The notes under the pieces were generated by a model. It made no database searches. It saw nothing but the letters and a program-made list of their open reading frames with translations, and was not told the origin of the DNA. This document shows, one piece after another, positions 22,731 through 33,599 of a stretch of DNA of 64,000 bases; position 1 is the first letter of the stretch, and every line of letters starts with the position of its first letter. Origin of the DNA: Argyresthia goedartella. Its lineage: Eukaryota; Arthropoda; Insecta; Lepidoptera; Argyresthiidae. The stretch covers positions 6,014,001-6,078,000 of the forward strand of contig OX463813.1 of NCBI GenBank assembly GCA_949825045.1. Reading direction: 5' to 3'. A program made the position numbers and the translations under genes.

Positions 22731-23830
22731 TTATATAGGTAACGTAGAAAAGCTTTGTGTTCCTTCTCGAGCATAAGGACATAAAGTTTCATGTGGATTG
22801 CAAACAACCGAGCTTAATTCGAGTTTGGTTCTCACTAGGGCCCTGCAAAGATGCTGGACCACACCCAAATTATGGAATACCTTACTATTCCGTATCACAA
22901 ACCCCAATCTTGTAAGCTTATAAAATATAAGATTAGGATCGAACGTAATTGAGTTTGAACGTTGCGCTAATAGGGCAAGAGAGCGCGTGAAGGATGTTAT
23001 ACAATACTTCTCAATATTGAATAAGAGTTTGTTGTCCACACTCCATCGTTGAACCGCATTCAGATCTTCCTATACTAGCCTAAAATCACCCCCTGACTTC
23101 ACGGGAAGCACCAGTTTCAAATCATCTGCGTTCAATAGGCATTTAGCATATCTTAGCTAAGATTCCATGTCATTTATCATGATGATAAATGACAGCGGGC
23201 CAAGAATAGAGCCTTGGCTGACACCCAACCGTGTGTAGTATGACTGGGACTCAAAACAGCCGTGAAGCACATATTGTTGGCGATTTTTTAGGTAGTCAGC
23301 GAAGAAAACCGACAGTCGTATGGCAAATCCAAAGACATATAATTTCTTTATTAGGAAGTCGATATCGACTCTTATGATCGAACGGCTTACGGTAGTCCAG
23401 ATAGGCGACGTCCACATGACATTCCCGATCCATGCTCACCGAGCCCATCTCGACCAACGTCAGTAAGTTGGTGGTTACTAAGCGACGACTCCTGTATCCG
23501 TGTTGCGAAATGATGGACTCGAACAATTTTGCCAATGAACTCAATATCGCAATCGGTCGATAATGATTTATGGAGGCAGTGTCACTTGTCTTTGGAATAT
23601 GACTGACCCGAGAGAGCTTCCAGCTGATAGCTGGAAGGTAAGCCTTAGTGGCAAGGTCCATAATGATGTCACCAGTGAACCACACCAGATAACGCCTGGT
23701 GGGTTGACTCGGCCTGGTCTTCATCGGGACCTAATTATTAAAAATCTGAGTGGTTTCCCTTGGCGAAATTCTAGTCATTGTGTCCGCCAATATTGCTAGG
23801 ATCCAGGTGGCCCATGCCCTGCGCTTAATA
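22731..23830 (-). pseudogene. LINE remnant D: jockey-like reverse transcriptase, minus strand
   Basis: Minus-strand frames from about 23830 down to 22731 follow an RT in order: WKLSRVSHIPKTSD and INHYRPIAILSSLAKLFE near 23610-23520, LLTLVEMGSVSMDRECHVD near 23430, VAYLDYRKPFD near 23400, YVLHGCFESQSYYTRLGVSQ near 23240 and ILGPLSFIIMINDM near 23190. A degenerate active-site loop (NADDLKLV in place of YADD) follows near 23130, then VRTKLELSSVVCNPHE near 22815. Several frameshifts and stops are present. This is a different family from LINEs A to C. Confidence 0.85.
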
Positions 23831-24470
23831 GCATCAAAATGACGTAGAGAGGTGGGTGGTAGGCGTCAGTGCGTGGCACCAGGCTGCCTGACATGGAGGC
23901 ACGGACGCTCTCCGATAGCAACAGTACGTCAAGTTCTCCTCCATGTGCATTCCTCACCTCATTCGTCTCATACATAACACAAATACTGAGAAAGTAACAA
24001 TAGTAATTAAATATAGAGGCATATGCATTGTTAATATTTAGGTCTCCCTAGATTATTCCATAACATTTCCCTTAAGACTAGCTACATTTTCTTGTGCTTT
24101 CGTGAAGCAGTTCATAAAATAAGAGTATTTCTCCTATTGTGTGACTATTTTATTTTTCTTTCTTTCACTGGGATCAATGTACACGACACAGACATTAAAT
24201 GAAGCGCCACGCAAATTTAAAGAGGTTTAGAGATATTCGCCCTTTTCTATCTCAAGATGGCGGCAACGACGAAGCGAGATGCCAATACAGGCGGCGAGCA
24301 GCACGCCTCCGTCCACTGAGCCACGGTCTCGGTGCATTACGCTTCCGCCACCATCAGTCTCCTCGGCGTCACTAACAGCAGCGTTCAGAAATTTCTGTGG
24401 GAGCCACAAGGTCTTGTTTCCACAGCAGGAAGCTCCGTCGCCGAAACTCAAACCTGGTCTTTAGTCCCGG
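23831..24470. other. No gene recognised
   Basis: Non-coding spacer between two LINEs. The GC-richer part at 24250-24470 holds open frames on both strands but no known motif. It stops at the 5' truncation point of LINE E. Confidence 0.45.
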
Positions 24471-27400
24471 GTGGACCACTGCGAGAAGTCGGGCCTCCAG
24501 CTCATCGTTGGGGCCGACTCGAACGCGCATCACCCACTGTGGGGCATGCCAGATATGAACAGCAGAGGTAAGACACTTGTTGAATACCTATTTACTACAA
24601 ACCTCAATGTGCTTAACATAGGTTCTGAACCAACTTTTTTTACCAAGCGGAGCAGAACTATCGTTGATATTACCCTGGCAACGGCGGACATATCCGACGA
24701 CGTTGGGGGCTGGCATGTGTCCAACGAGGCGTCATGCTCTGATCATCGATGGATACGCTTCGAGATCAACGCAGCGTTCTCCCCAACTGTCCCTAAGAGA
24801 AACCCACGCAAGACTGACAGAACCAGGTACAGAGTTATCCTAGGTGAAAGACTTGCTTGGGCTGAGACTCTACCAGATCCGGAGGGACCCGAACAAATCG
24901 AACAACAGGTAACAGATTTTACAAATACTTCAATAGACTGCTACCATTCAACTTGCCCGCTTAGCACACCAGCGCCTACCAACATCAAGGGGCAGCCTTG
25001 GTGGGGTCCTGATCTAGATAGGATGCGTGCTAAGATCAGAAGACTGCTAAACAGGGCGATGAACACCAGTGCTGATGAGGATTGGGACAACTATAAAGAT
25101 GCCAAATCCAAGTACAAGAAACGACTACGGTTCAAAAGCAGCAACTCATGGAGGAAATTCTGCAGCGACATTGAAACCGTTGATCAAGCAAATCGGGTAA
25201 GGCAAATACTAGCTCAACAAGGCAACTCCAGGCTAGGGTCGCTTAAAAAACCCGATGGAACATATACCTCTTCCACCACAGAAACACACAGTCTCTTGTT
25301 GGAAACTCACTTTCCCGGAAGTAGAACTATTCAAGAGATTGTGTGGCCGGAAGAGGTTCACCATGAAGCTGTCGACCACTTAGACATAACTAATAATATT
25401 ATCACTGCTGACAAGGTAAGATGGGCCATTAATAGCTTTAAACCTTTTAAATCAGCAGGACCAGATGGAATCTTCCCAGCACTTCTACAGTGGGGTGGGG
25501 AACCCGTCATCAATATAATGGTCCGAATCATGAAAGCATGTCTTAGATTCGGATACGTTCCCAAAAGGTGGAGAGTAGTAAACGTAATTTTCATACCGAA
25601 GCCAGGAAGGAGCGACTACACTAACGCTAAATCTTTCAGGCCGATTAGTCTCACCTCGTTCTTGCTTAAAACTCTCGAACGTTTGTGCGAGAGACACCTG
25701 AGAGATGGAGCGTTAAAACATATACCCTTACACAAGAATCAGCATGCATATAGTTTGGGTAAGTCTACTGAATCGGCTCTCCATGCAGTTGTATCCACAA
25801 TTGAAGAGGCGATTCAAAACAAATGCATCTGTCTTGGAACTTTTATTGATATAGAAGGTGCCTTTGACAAGACGCAGTATAGCAGTATAAGTGCATCTCT
25901 AACAAGGCATGGGGTGTCAACAGCTGTAAACAACTGGGTCACAAACATGCTTAACAAACGTATCGTGCGTCTAGCTGGAGAGTCCCTATCGGCGGAGGTA
26001 GTACGGGGATGCCCGCAGGGAGGAGTGCTCTCCCCGCTTCTGTGGAATCTGGTCATTAACGACCTGATTACCAAGCTTAACGCTAATGGATACTACACCG
26101 TAGGATATGCCGACGATTTGGTAATCCTCATCACAGGTAAATTTGCGAGCACAGTGTGCAACCTTAAACAAACAGCTCTTCGCATCGTGGAGCGCTGGTG
26201 TTTAGAATATGACCTGGCGGTTAAGCCAACAAAAACGGTAATGGTCATGTTCACTAACAATAGGGCTCTTGGTAGGTATACCCTACCTAAGCTCTTTGGA
26301 ACGGAACTCCAGCTAGCAACTGAGGTGAAGTACCTGGGCATAACCTTGGACAGCAAGCTCAACTGGAGTAGCCACATTGACAACAAACTAAAGAAGGCGA
26401 GTATTGCTTTCTGGCAGTGTCGGAGAATGGTGGGGAAAAAGTGGGGACTTTCTCCCAACATCATTCTTTGGCTGTACGTAACGGTGATCCGTCCTCTTGT
26501 CTGCTACGGAGCTGTGGTGTGGTGGACCAGGACCAAACTAACCACAATGGTAAGCAAACTCCAAAGCATCCAAAGGCTGGCCTGCATGGCTATCACAGGT
26601 AGTATGAGAACTACTCCAACAGCAGCAATGGAGGCCATGCTGTGTCTTCCGCCACTCCAGCTATATATTAAGCAGGAGGCCGCGTCATCTGCGGTGAGAC
26701 TCAACACCTTAGGACTTTGGAGGAAAAACAGGACCTCACACACCGCCATCCTAGGGGAAGTTTACAAAAAAATTTCCATCTCTATGGCTTGCAGTGACAG
26801 AATCCCTAAACAATTTGTTTTTGACAAAAAATACAATATACAGTTACATGAAGACCATCGGGTTGAGGGGCTCGACGTTAAAGAGCTCAGAATTTTTACC
26901 GATGGTTCAAAAACTGAAGCAGGCACTGGTTCAGGCACCTTCTCGGAGGACCTAAACATCAAGATGGCCATTCCACTGGGTGCCCATAATACTGTCTTTC
27001 AAGCTGAATGCATGGGCATCATCTCGGCCGCTAATGCCATAGCATCGAGAAAGGTAAGAGATTCCTCCATTCGAATCCTCTCGGATAGCATGGCCGTCCT
27101 ACAAGCCCTAAATAGCAACACTATTAACTCAGGGCTAATCTACGAGTGTCACAAACGACTAATGGAGGTATGTCAACATAACCGCGTAATCCTTCAATGG
27201 ATAAAAGGACACAGCGGATCAAGAGGTAACGATGCAGCGGATGAGCTGGCGCGTAAAGGATCTAGCTTGACAGCGTATGGTCCCGAACCTATCATCCCTC
27301 TTCCCTTCAAGATGGTACGCTCATTTCTGAGAGAGTCGACCAGGAATGATCATGCCACTCTTTGGACAAACCATGAGGAGTGCAGGCAGGCTAAGCTGGC

Positions 27401-27713
27401 CTTGCCGTCCCCTAGCGCTAGGCTGGCTAAGACCTTGCTTCGACTTAGCAGGCCGCGCATGCGACTGGTAACTGCAGCACTTACTGGCCATGGTTTCTTT
27501 AACAAACATCTATATGTCCTAGGTGTTACCGACAGCCCCCTTTGCAGAGCCTGCTTGGAGGCAGAAGAAACGGCTGCTCACGTCCTCATGGAGTGCACAG
27601 GAGTAGCGGACTACAGGGCTAAACACCTCGGTCAATCGAGGGACCTTCCAGGGATAGTCGGTAACGTAAAGGGCCTACTGGCGTTCCTGGAGGAGTTGGG
27701 TTGGCTCGAATGA
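24471..27713 (+). CDS. LINE ORF2: endonuclease (partial), RT, RNase H, CCHC motif; 1080 codons
   Basis: One uninterrupted frame, although it has a stop just upstream (24462-24464) and no true ATG at its start, so the N-terminus is truncated. Residues about 12-100 are the C-terminal part of an exonuclease/endonuclease/phosphatase fold (GADSNAHH, CSDHRW). The RT spans roughly 330-640 with QGGVLSPLLW and YADD at residues 546-549. RNase H has TDGS (D811), E846, D872 and D921 in GNDAADELA, a full catalytic set. The C-terminal CCHC is C1025, C1028, H1037 and C1042. RNase H after RT is known in I, LOA and some R1-like clades, so the element belongs to that group; the clade is inferred. A truncated sequence encoding the same C-terminal motif is at 59088-59243. 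Confidence 0.88.
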   Translation: MDHCEKSGLQLIVGADSNAHHPLWGMPDMNSRGKTLVEYLFTTNLNVLNIGSEPTFFTKRSRTIVDITLATADISDDVGGWHVSNEASCSDHRWIRFEINAAFSPTVPKRNPRKTDRTRYRVILGERLAWAETLPDPEGPEQIEQQVTDFTNTSIDCYHSTCPLSTPAPTNIKGQPWWGPDLDRMRAKIRRLLNRAMNTSADEDWDNYKDAKSKYKKRLRFKSSNSWRKFCSDIETVDQANRVRQILAQQGNSRLGSLKKPDGTYTSSTTETHSLLLETHFPGSRTIQEIVWPEEVHHEAVDHLDITNNIITADKVRWAINSFKPFKSAGPDGIFPALLQWGGEPVINIMVRIMKACLRFGYVPKRWRVVNVIFIPKPGRSDYTNAKSFRPISLTSFLLKTLERLCERHLRDGALKHIPLHKNQHAYSLGKSTESALHAVVSTIEEAIQNKCICLGTFIDIEGAFDKTQYSSISASLTRHGVSTAVNNWVTNMLNKRIVRLAGESLSAEVVRGCPQGGVLSPLLWNLVINDLITKLNANGYYTVGYADDLVILITGKFASTVCNLKQTALRIVERWCLEYDLAVKPTKTVMVMFTNNRALGRYTLPKLFGTELQLATEVKYLGITLDSKLNWSSHIDNKLKKASIAFWQCRRMVGKKWGLSPNIILWLYVTVIRPLVCYGAVVWWTRTKLTTMVSKLQSIQRLACMAITGSMRTTPTAAMEAMLCLPPLQLYIKQEAASSAVRLNTLGLWRKNRTSHTAILGEVYKKISISMACSDRIPKQFVFDKKYNIQLHEDHRVEGLDVKELRIFTDGSKTEAGTGSGTFSEDLNIKMAIPLGAHNTVFQAECMGIISAANAIASRKVRDSSIRILSDSMAVLQALNSNTINSGLIYECHKRLMEVCQHNRVILQWIKGHSGSRGNDAADELARKGSSLTAYGPEPIIPLPFKMVRSFLRESTRNDHATLWTNHEECRQAKLALPSPSARLAKTLLRLSRPRMRLVTAALTGHGFFNKHLYVLGVTDSPLCRACLEAEETAAHVLMECTGVADYRAKHLGQSRDLPGIVGNVKGLLAFLEELGWLE

Positions 27714-27881
27714 TTCGCATTCCCACCCACACGCAAAATAGGCGCTTTCGTCGTCGAGTTGCGGAAACCAGCCCGTCTTACAATTGACAATTGACAATAG
27801 TCCCGGGACATTCTTGTAGACCATATCCAGACTCTCACTGGCATTTGTTCTGGGAAGACAACCTCGACCGGGGCGAAGCGA

Positions 27882-27914
27882 AGAACTGCTAGCCCCGGCG
27901 GGGCTAGCAGTTCT
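27882..27914. repeat. Perfect 16-bp palindrome with 1-bp spacer in LINE 3' region
   Basis: AGAACTGCTAGCCCCG (27882-27897), one G, then its exact reverse complement (27899-27914). It lies 170 bp past the stop of LINE E. A GC-rich stem at this position may be the 3' structure recognised by the LINE's own RT; that role is inference. Confidence 0.9.
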
Positions 27915-27947
27915 CGACATACTCGCAATATGGCAACCACTCGACGA

Positions 27948-28182
27948 CCCGAATGGCCGATTCGGCAGTGACCCTGCCTACAAAGCCAAGGGTCCCGGGT
28001 TCGAGTCCTGGTGGTGGCAAATATTTGTTTGACGAGAACGGATATTTGTACCCTAGTCATGGTTGTTTATCTATCTAAGTATAATATTTATCTTTAAAAG
28101 TTTGTGTGTCGTTTTCTAGTACCTAAGTTACAGGGAATCCTAGTTTGGAGCTAGATCAATGCGTGTCAATAGTGTCCAAGGT
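27948..28182 (+). repeat. tRNA-derived SINE (or LINE tail containing tRNA-like B box)
   Basis: Contains GGTTCGAGTCC (27998-28008), an exact match to the pol III B box, preceded by TGGCCGATTCGGC at 27955, which resembles an A box. The following body and T-rich tail match my recollection of an abundant lepidopteran SINE type. A folded tRNA gene is not supported, since there is no proper acceptor stem. Confidence 0.7.
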
Positions 28183-28532
28183 ATTATTACTCCTTTATCC
28201 TTGCGTTGACTGGCCACCCTTCCATCGATGAACATTTATTGTAGAACGCGTCAGGTACACCTATTTTCAATCAACTTCAAAAAGGAGGAGGTTCCCAATT
28301 CGTTAGAACGTTCCATCATCGATGTGTTCTGCTGAATGTTACCATTGGTGTAATTCGCTAAACTGACAGACAATAAGTGACAGATAAGACACAACCAAAA
28401 TATAATATCGGTTATGTACATCGAATTACGATTTAGAAATATGTAATACTTGTACTATCTGCACACACTGTACTTTGCCCAAACTTCGTTCGAGTCAGGT
28501 GCCTTCTTAGCCTTCCCGGGTAGTACAATGTA
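28183..28532. other. No gene recognised
   Basis: Short non-coding stretch between repeats; no motif or structure identified. Confidence 0.5.
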
Positions 28533-28668
28533 TCTATTATTATTATTATTATTATTGTATCCTTTATTGCTTAGAACAACAGTAAAAACAATTAACACAA
28601 TGGGAAATAAGATGTACAAAGGCGGGCTTATTCCTAAAAGAAATCTCTTCCAGCCAACCCAGTAACTA
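28533..28668 (-). repeat. LINE 3' tail fragment, minus strand, with (ATT)n end
   Basis: Read on the minus strand it gives GCTGGAAGAGATTTCTTTTA, CCGCCTTTGTACAT, AATAAA and then an (ATT/AAT)n run at 28533-28556. This matches the 3' UTR of LINE C near 19205-19300, so it is a severely 5'-truncated insertion of a related LINE. Confidence 0.75.
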
Positions 28669-28794
28669 TGTGCAGTGGAACAATGCGGGTTCAGCTAATA
28701 ACAAAATATTTATGCAAACAAGAACTAAATTTAAAAATAGAATACATTAGGTACACATAAACACAAATATTACAAAAATACTTTATAACATATA

Positions 28795-29583
28795 CCTAGT
28801 CGGTCCTTAAGTTCTGTCACAAGGTTTTTGATAGATAAAACTCAGCAATAAACTTTTTCTTATTCGTATTATACATGATTAAAAAGCTTATTTTATACGA
28901 ATCAAATTGCAATACGATACATTTTATACGATTATCGCAATATGACAAAAAACCTTATAACTTGAGACAATCGCGAACCCAAAACACGCCGCAACTGACA
29001 AAAATACCACTTACCACAAATTTAATAAAAAAAACAGTGTTCCAGATAACCAACAAGGTTTTTTTTATTTATTCTGAAACCTCGATTTTAGACCATGCTT
29101 AACAACTAGCATTTGATTTTCTGTTAGCTTTCAGTTCCAACTGCTCCCAAAGAGAACTTTACGTACTTTTTACGTTTTCAGAAAAACGTATAAAAATGAT
29201 CTTGTGGGCTACAAGTACACTACGTAAAATGTGAATATGAAAATTAGTTTTACCCAGACTTAGTTATCTTATGCTTCAAAATGAAGGTAACGGGTTCAGG
29301 GAGGGTTCTGACTAAAATCTCACGTAAGTTTGAAAAGTTTTAAGAGTCATGGAAAAAAGATAAAGTGAATCACGTCCGTATTTTTGATTGGGTAAAAAAG
29401 TGCAAAATCTCTGAAGAAACTAGCATTTGTGTAATATGGCTTTAAGCATTTAAATCCAATAATCGTTCTAATTTATCAGTATTTAATGAGCTATCAAACC
29501 ATATATAGTATTAAATAAAATAAAACTTGGTATTATTTACTATGCGGCAAAATATTTGTGACAGAACTTATGGACCGACTAGG
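28795..29583. mobile_element. 789-bp MITE with mariner-related terminal inverted repeats
   Basis: 28-bp inverted repeats (28795-28822, 29556-29583) begin CCTAGTCGGTCC and continue TAAGTTCTGTCACAA, with TA at 28793-28794 and 29584-29585. The inner TAAGTTCTGTCACA is identical to the DD37D mariner TIR in this window, while the outer bases differ (TCGGTCC against TCAGGTC). No transposase frame survives inside. It is probably a non-autonomous derivative mobilised by a relative of that mariner. Confidence 0.88.
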
Positions 29584-29645
29584 TATATCATTATGAAGAT
29601 AATTATGCTACATAAACACTTAATACTTAAATAAATAAAACCTAC

Positions 29646-30108
29646 GATAATTGAGATAGGTAGTATTCTTTCAGTGGCAAAGGGATCTGCTGTATGAGCA
29701 GCTATAATTTCTCGGTGGCGGGTACAAGCAGGGGTATACGTGAAAGATTTCCGACCACGTTTCAAGTTATCTATCTCGCCTGTGCTAGCATACCGCCTTA
29801 TCCATAATTGGACGGATCTTCTCTGCAAATAAATAAAAACATTGTGAAGTCTTTCATTATTCGTTTCGTGTTCTAAACTTGTAACTTGTCTCTGTGTGAT
29901 ATGGATCTATGTGATCTGAAATAAAGATATTGAATTGAATTGAACTATTTACGCCTGTGTCAAAGGTCATACTGAGCTAAGTTACAGCTGCAAAAAATCT
30001 ACCTTATTTGGATGACTATAATATTGGACTTACCGTTATTTGCAATCGGCGAGCTATTTCGCTGATGCTCACATTCTCCTCTTGCAAAACAATGATTTTT
30101 GCCTTCAT
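29646..30108 (-). pseudogene. Candidate intron-split Tc1-like HTH domain
   Basis: On the minus strand, 30108-30034 reads 25 codons from an ATG with a helix-turn-helix signature (VSISEIARRLQIT), followed directly by GTAAGT. After 211 bp a T-rich tract and CAG end at 29823. From 29822 the frame continues in the correct phase with RRSVQLWIRRYASTGEIDNL and a KRGRK hinge, the second half of a Tc1/paired-type DNA-binding region. Homology stops near 29665, just before the MITE at 28795-29583. It may be a relic of a transposase gene that acquired an intron or an exon of a transposase-derived gene. No catalytic domain was found nearby. Confidence 0.5.
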
Positions 30109-30469
30109 AATCGCCGTTAAATGATGCATTTCGAATCAACAAATTACAACAGAATTACAAAAGCTGATAAAACAATCACACAATCGATAGGGAGCAAATA
30201 AACAACAGTAGATGTCAGGTGCAATGTAGCGGACGACTAACTTAAACTTACTTCTTTTTATTTATTGACTTATTCTCATAAGATTGTGGGTAGACCTTTT
30301 TAATTTATTTGATCACAACCAACGCTTCTTTGAGTCAGTTTTACACTTGCCCCGCTCAACGTTTTATAAATCGCTCTGGCTACTAACTATGACTTGTGGG
30401 TGCTTACTTCCATTACTACTGATGTCAAGAATGTTAAAAAGCATTTAAAAACAATAATAACTAGTTACA
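30109..30469. other. No gene recognised
   Basis: AT-rich non-coding sequence upstream (minus strand) of the split HTH; could hold the missing transposon end, but no inverted repeat partner was found. Confidence 0.45.
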
Positions 30470-30605
30470 TTTTTACGTGCGGGATTTGAACCCATGATCG
30501 CCCCCGCCGCATCATTACATGAATCCTAAACGCGCATCTTTAGCCACATGGACTATTACCAGGCGACCGTACCTAATTACAACTTTTACGTGACCGCCGC
30601 CAATT
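30470..30605 (-). repeat. tRNA-derived SINE-like fragment, minus strand
   Basis: The minus strand contains GGTTCAAATCC (30482-30492 on the plus strand), a good B box, and upstream TGGCTAAAGATGCGC resembling an A box. It is followed by the BEL/Pao remnant at about 30638. Confidence 0.6.
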
Positions 30606-30637
30606 ATTGAGTTAGAAAAATTGGCACCTGATCACTG

Positions 30638-33540
30638 AAGTTCGGGAATCTAGCTCAACGACGAAGTTAAGGGTGGTCTTCGATGCCTCAGCGGCAACCT
30701 CCACTGGCGTATCTCTCAACGACATCCAGACGGTAGGCCCAACCATCCAACATGACCTCCTCTCAATATTATTGCGTTTCCGGCAGCACAAATACGTCAT
30801 GTCTTCCGATGTGGAAAACATGTACAGGTGTATTTTACTTATTCCGTCTCAACGTTCCTTGCAACAGATTATTTTTCGCACTGACCCACACAAACAGTTA
30901 AAAACTTATCAGTTGAACACTGTGACGTACGGCACTTCCTCCGCTCCCTATCAAGCTACAAAGTGTCTGGTTAGCTTGGCTGACGTCACACCAAATGAGG
31001 AGGCGAAGGCTGCAATTAAATCTGACTTCTATGTCGACGATTTTTTGAGCGGTAGTGACACAATAGAGGGCGCTGTAAACCTATGCAAGGAAGTTGATCA
31101 TGTTCTATCCACCGCCAAGTTCTATCTGCGGAAAAGGAAATTAAATGAAAAACAAATATTGTCACAAATAACAGACACGATTGATGATCATTGCAACGAC
31201 GACTTAAAATTTTCTAATAATAACAGTTTATCTTTAAAAACATTAGGCTTGCATTGGGAATCCGATGCCGACACATTAAAATACACAATTAATGTTGACA
31301 TTAAGCCAAAAATCACAAAACGTCATATCGTGTCTGTAATTAGTCAAATATTTGACCCTTTAGGGCTAGTAGGTCCGTGTGTAGTTGAGGCGAAACTATT
31401 GATGCAAAAATTGTGGACTAGGAAATGCGACTGGGATAGTGATGTACCAAGTGACCTGAAAGATCAATGGATTCTATTCGCAAACACACTCCCATGTTTA
31501 AACAACATTAAAATCACGCGCTGGATCTTGGCCCATAGGTCTATAATACATTCACTACACATTTTTTCAGATGCCAGCGAACGAGCGTATGCAACTTGCA
31601 TTTATGTACATACCCAAGTAGTGATGGGACTATTGGCGTTCATCTCTTGGTTTCAAAAAACCGGGTGGCCCCAATCAAACCCATGACTATACCACGACTA
31701 GAATCATGTGCCGCGTTGCTAGGTGCAAGACTGTTTACTAAGGTTGTTGACTCACTTACAGTCGCTATAGATATATGTCACTTTTGGAGCGACTCCACAA
31801 TCGTCTTGGGATGATTAACTACACCACCTAACTATCTGAAGGCCTTTGTACGGAACCGTGTAGGCGAAATACAAGATACCACGGCGAACCATTCATGGGG
31901 CTATGTTCCGTCGAAGGACAACCCTGCAGATCTCGCTTCTCGAGGCCTGAGAGCTAACCTCATCAGCGGTTGTCAATTATGGTGGTCCGGGCCTACATTC
32001 TTGCTTGAGGATTAATCTCAATGGCCAATGGCGCCTAATGCACCAACCAGTCCACAGCTACCGGAAGTAATTTTCACTCATATAAATAATAGCGAGACAT
32101 CAGAGTCAAAACATACTTTAATACAAATACTAACAAACAAATCATCAAATCTAAACTATTTACAAAAAGCGGTAGCCTATGTACATAGATTTATATACAA
32201 CTTAAAAAATTTAAATAACAAATGCACGGGGCGGGGCTTCTTTCCAGCGAGGAATTAAATCATTCCATGACATGCCTATTGCGTAATGCTCAACTGGAAA
32301 TGTTTCCTAACGAATACGAATTACTCGCTAATAAACAATCACTGCCTCACAAGAATAGATTGCTACCTTTAACACCGTTTGTAGATGATAATAATATCAT
32401 TCGCCTAGGTGGAAGGCTTAATAATTCCTTATATGACTATAACACGAAGCACCCTATTCTTATTTGCAGTAAATATCATTTGACCAAATTAATATTTAAA
32501 TTGTCACACAAGAGGCTCTTACATGCAGGACCACAATTACTTTTAGCCACAATTATTTGGCCTTAGGAGGTAGAAATCTGTAATCCGTAGTGAGAGCATG
32601 CATCAAATGCTTTAGGTACAAATGCAAAACTGTACAGCCGATTATGGGACAATTACCGTTATCTAGAACTAACCTTGAGTTCCAGTTTTTACATTGCAGT
32701 ATTGACTATGCCGGGCCAGTACTCATCGCTGATCGTAAGGGGAGAGGGTGTAGACTTATAAAATCGTACCTATGCATTTTTGTCAGTGAAGGCAGTACAC
32801 ATCGAGCTCGTCACGGACTTGACCAAAGAGGCCTACATGTCCGCCATCAATCGTTTCGTGGCGCGGCGAGGAAAACCTCACAGCATTGTTTCAGACAATG
32901 GCACCAATCGGGTCGGTGCCTGTAGTCAGTTAGGTCGTTTTCTACAGGAGTGCAACTTAGCTTATGACATGGCTCAGGAAGGCATAGAATTTTCATTTGT
33001 CCCCCCTTATCCTCCCCACTTCAACGGCATAGCCGAGGCTGCCGTCCGCTCAACCAAGCACCATCTTAGGAGAATGCTTCAACTTGTCAACTTTACTTAT
33101 GAAGAGCTGGCTACTCTTCTATCTCAGATTGAGACAATATTGAACTCGCGTTCTCTTGTCCCACTCTCCACTGACCCTTCAGACCTTTCCGCGTTGATCC
33201 CTTCCCATTTTCTGATTGGACGATCACTAATGTCCGTTCCGCAGCCGCAAGTGCTCGATGCCAATATTGGCCGACATGAACGATACCAAAGGGTAGAACA
33301 CCTCCGACAGCATTTCTGGAAGCGATTTAACACAGAATATGTGTCTTTGCTGCAGCAGAAGACAAAATGGTTTCGGTCAACAGGGGAGCTGGACGCGTGC
33401 ACCTTGGTGCTGGTCAGAGACGGGGCGCGGCCGCCTCTACTGTACTACGCGGCTGCTCGGGCGTGTGATGAAGACCTTCCCCGGCTTCACTTCATCATCG
33501 CCATTCTCGATCGATGTATCAATTATTTCGTAATTTTGAA
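30638..33540 (+). pseudogene. BEL/Pao remnant 3: RT, RNase H, integrase with frameshifts
   Basis: Homology begins at about 30640 (STTKLRVVFDAS) inside RT. Frame 30673-31650 carries RQHKYVMSSDVENMYR, VTYGTSSAPY and catalytic FYVDD (31028-31042), then the first RNase H Asp in FSDASERAYA. A frameshift near 31620 leads to PRLESCAALLG and FWSDSTIVLG, then a stop at 31812-31814 and further shifts near 32230, 32570 and 32780. Integrase: CIKCF near 32597, IDYAGP near 32701, VSDNGTN near 32886 and a Glu in GIAEAAVRS near 33030, where the usual Trp is Ala. The C-terminus degenerates by 33540. No LTR or env was identified. Confidence 0.87.
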
Positions 33541-33599
33541 TTAAACCTATTTATCCCTATAAAATATACAGTCCACTCATTTATAATCATCCTGAGTCA

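Larger units (their letters stand above)
24471..27947 (+). mobile_element. 5'-truncated LINE E with open EN-RT-RNase H frame
   Basis: The element begins inside the endonuclease domain near 24471 and runs through the full ORF2 C-terminus and a ~230-bp 3' region containing a perfect palindrome (27882-27914). ORF1 and the endonuclease N-terminus are missing, which is normal 5' truncation. The 3' limit near 27947 is set by the start of the adjoining SINE. Confidence 0.85.

Noticed and set aside
24227..24451. 74-codon minus frame before LINE E
   Set aside because: No known domain; could be any repeat or UTR. Not enough evidence for a host exon.
27955..28020. Possible genuine tRNA gene
   Set aside because: The B box is good, but no acceptor stem or anticodon arm folds; SINE context instead.
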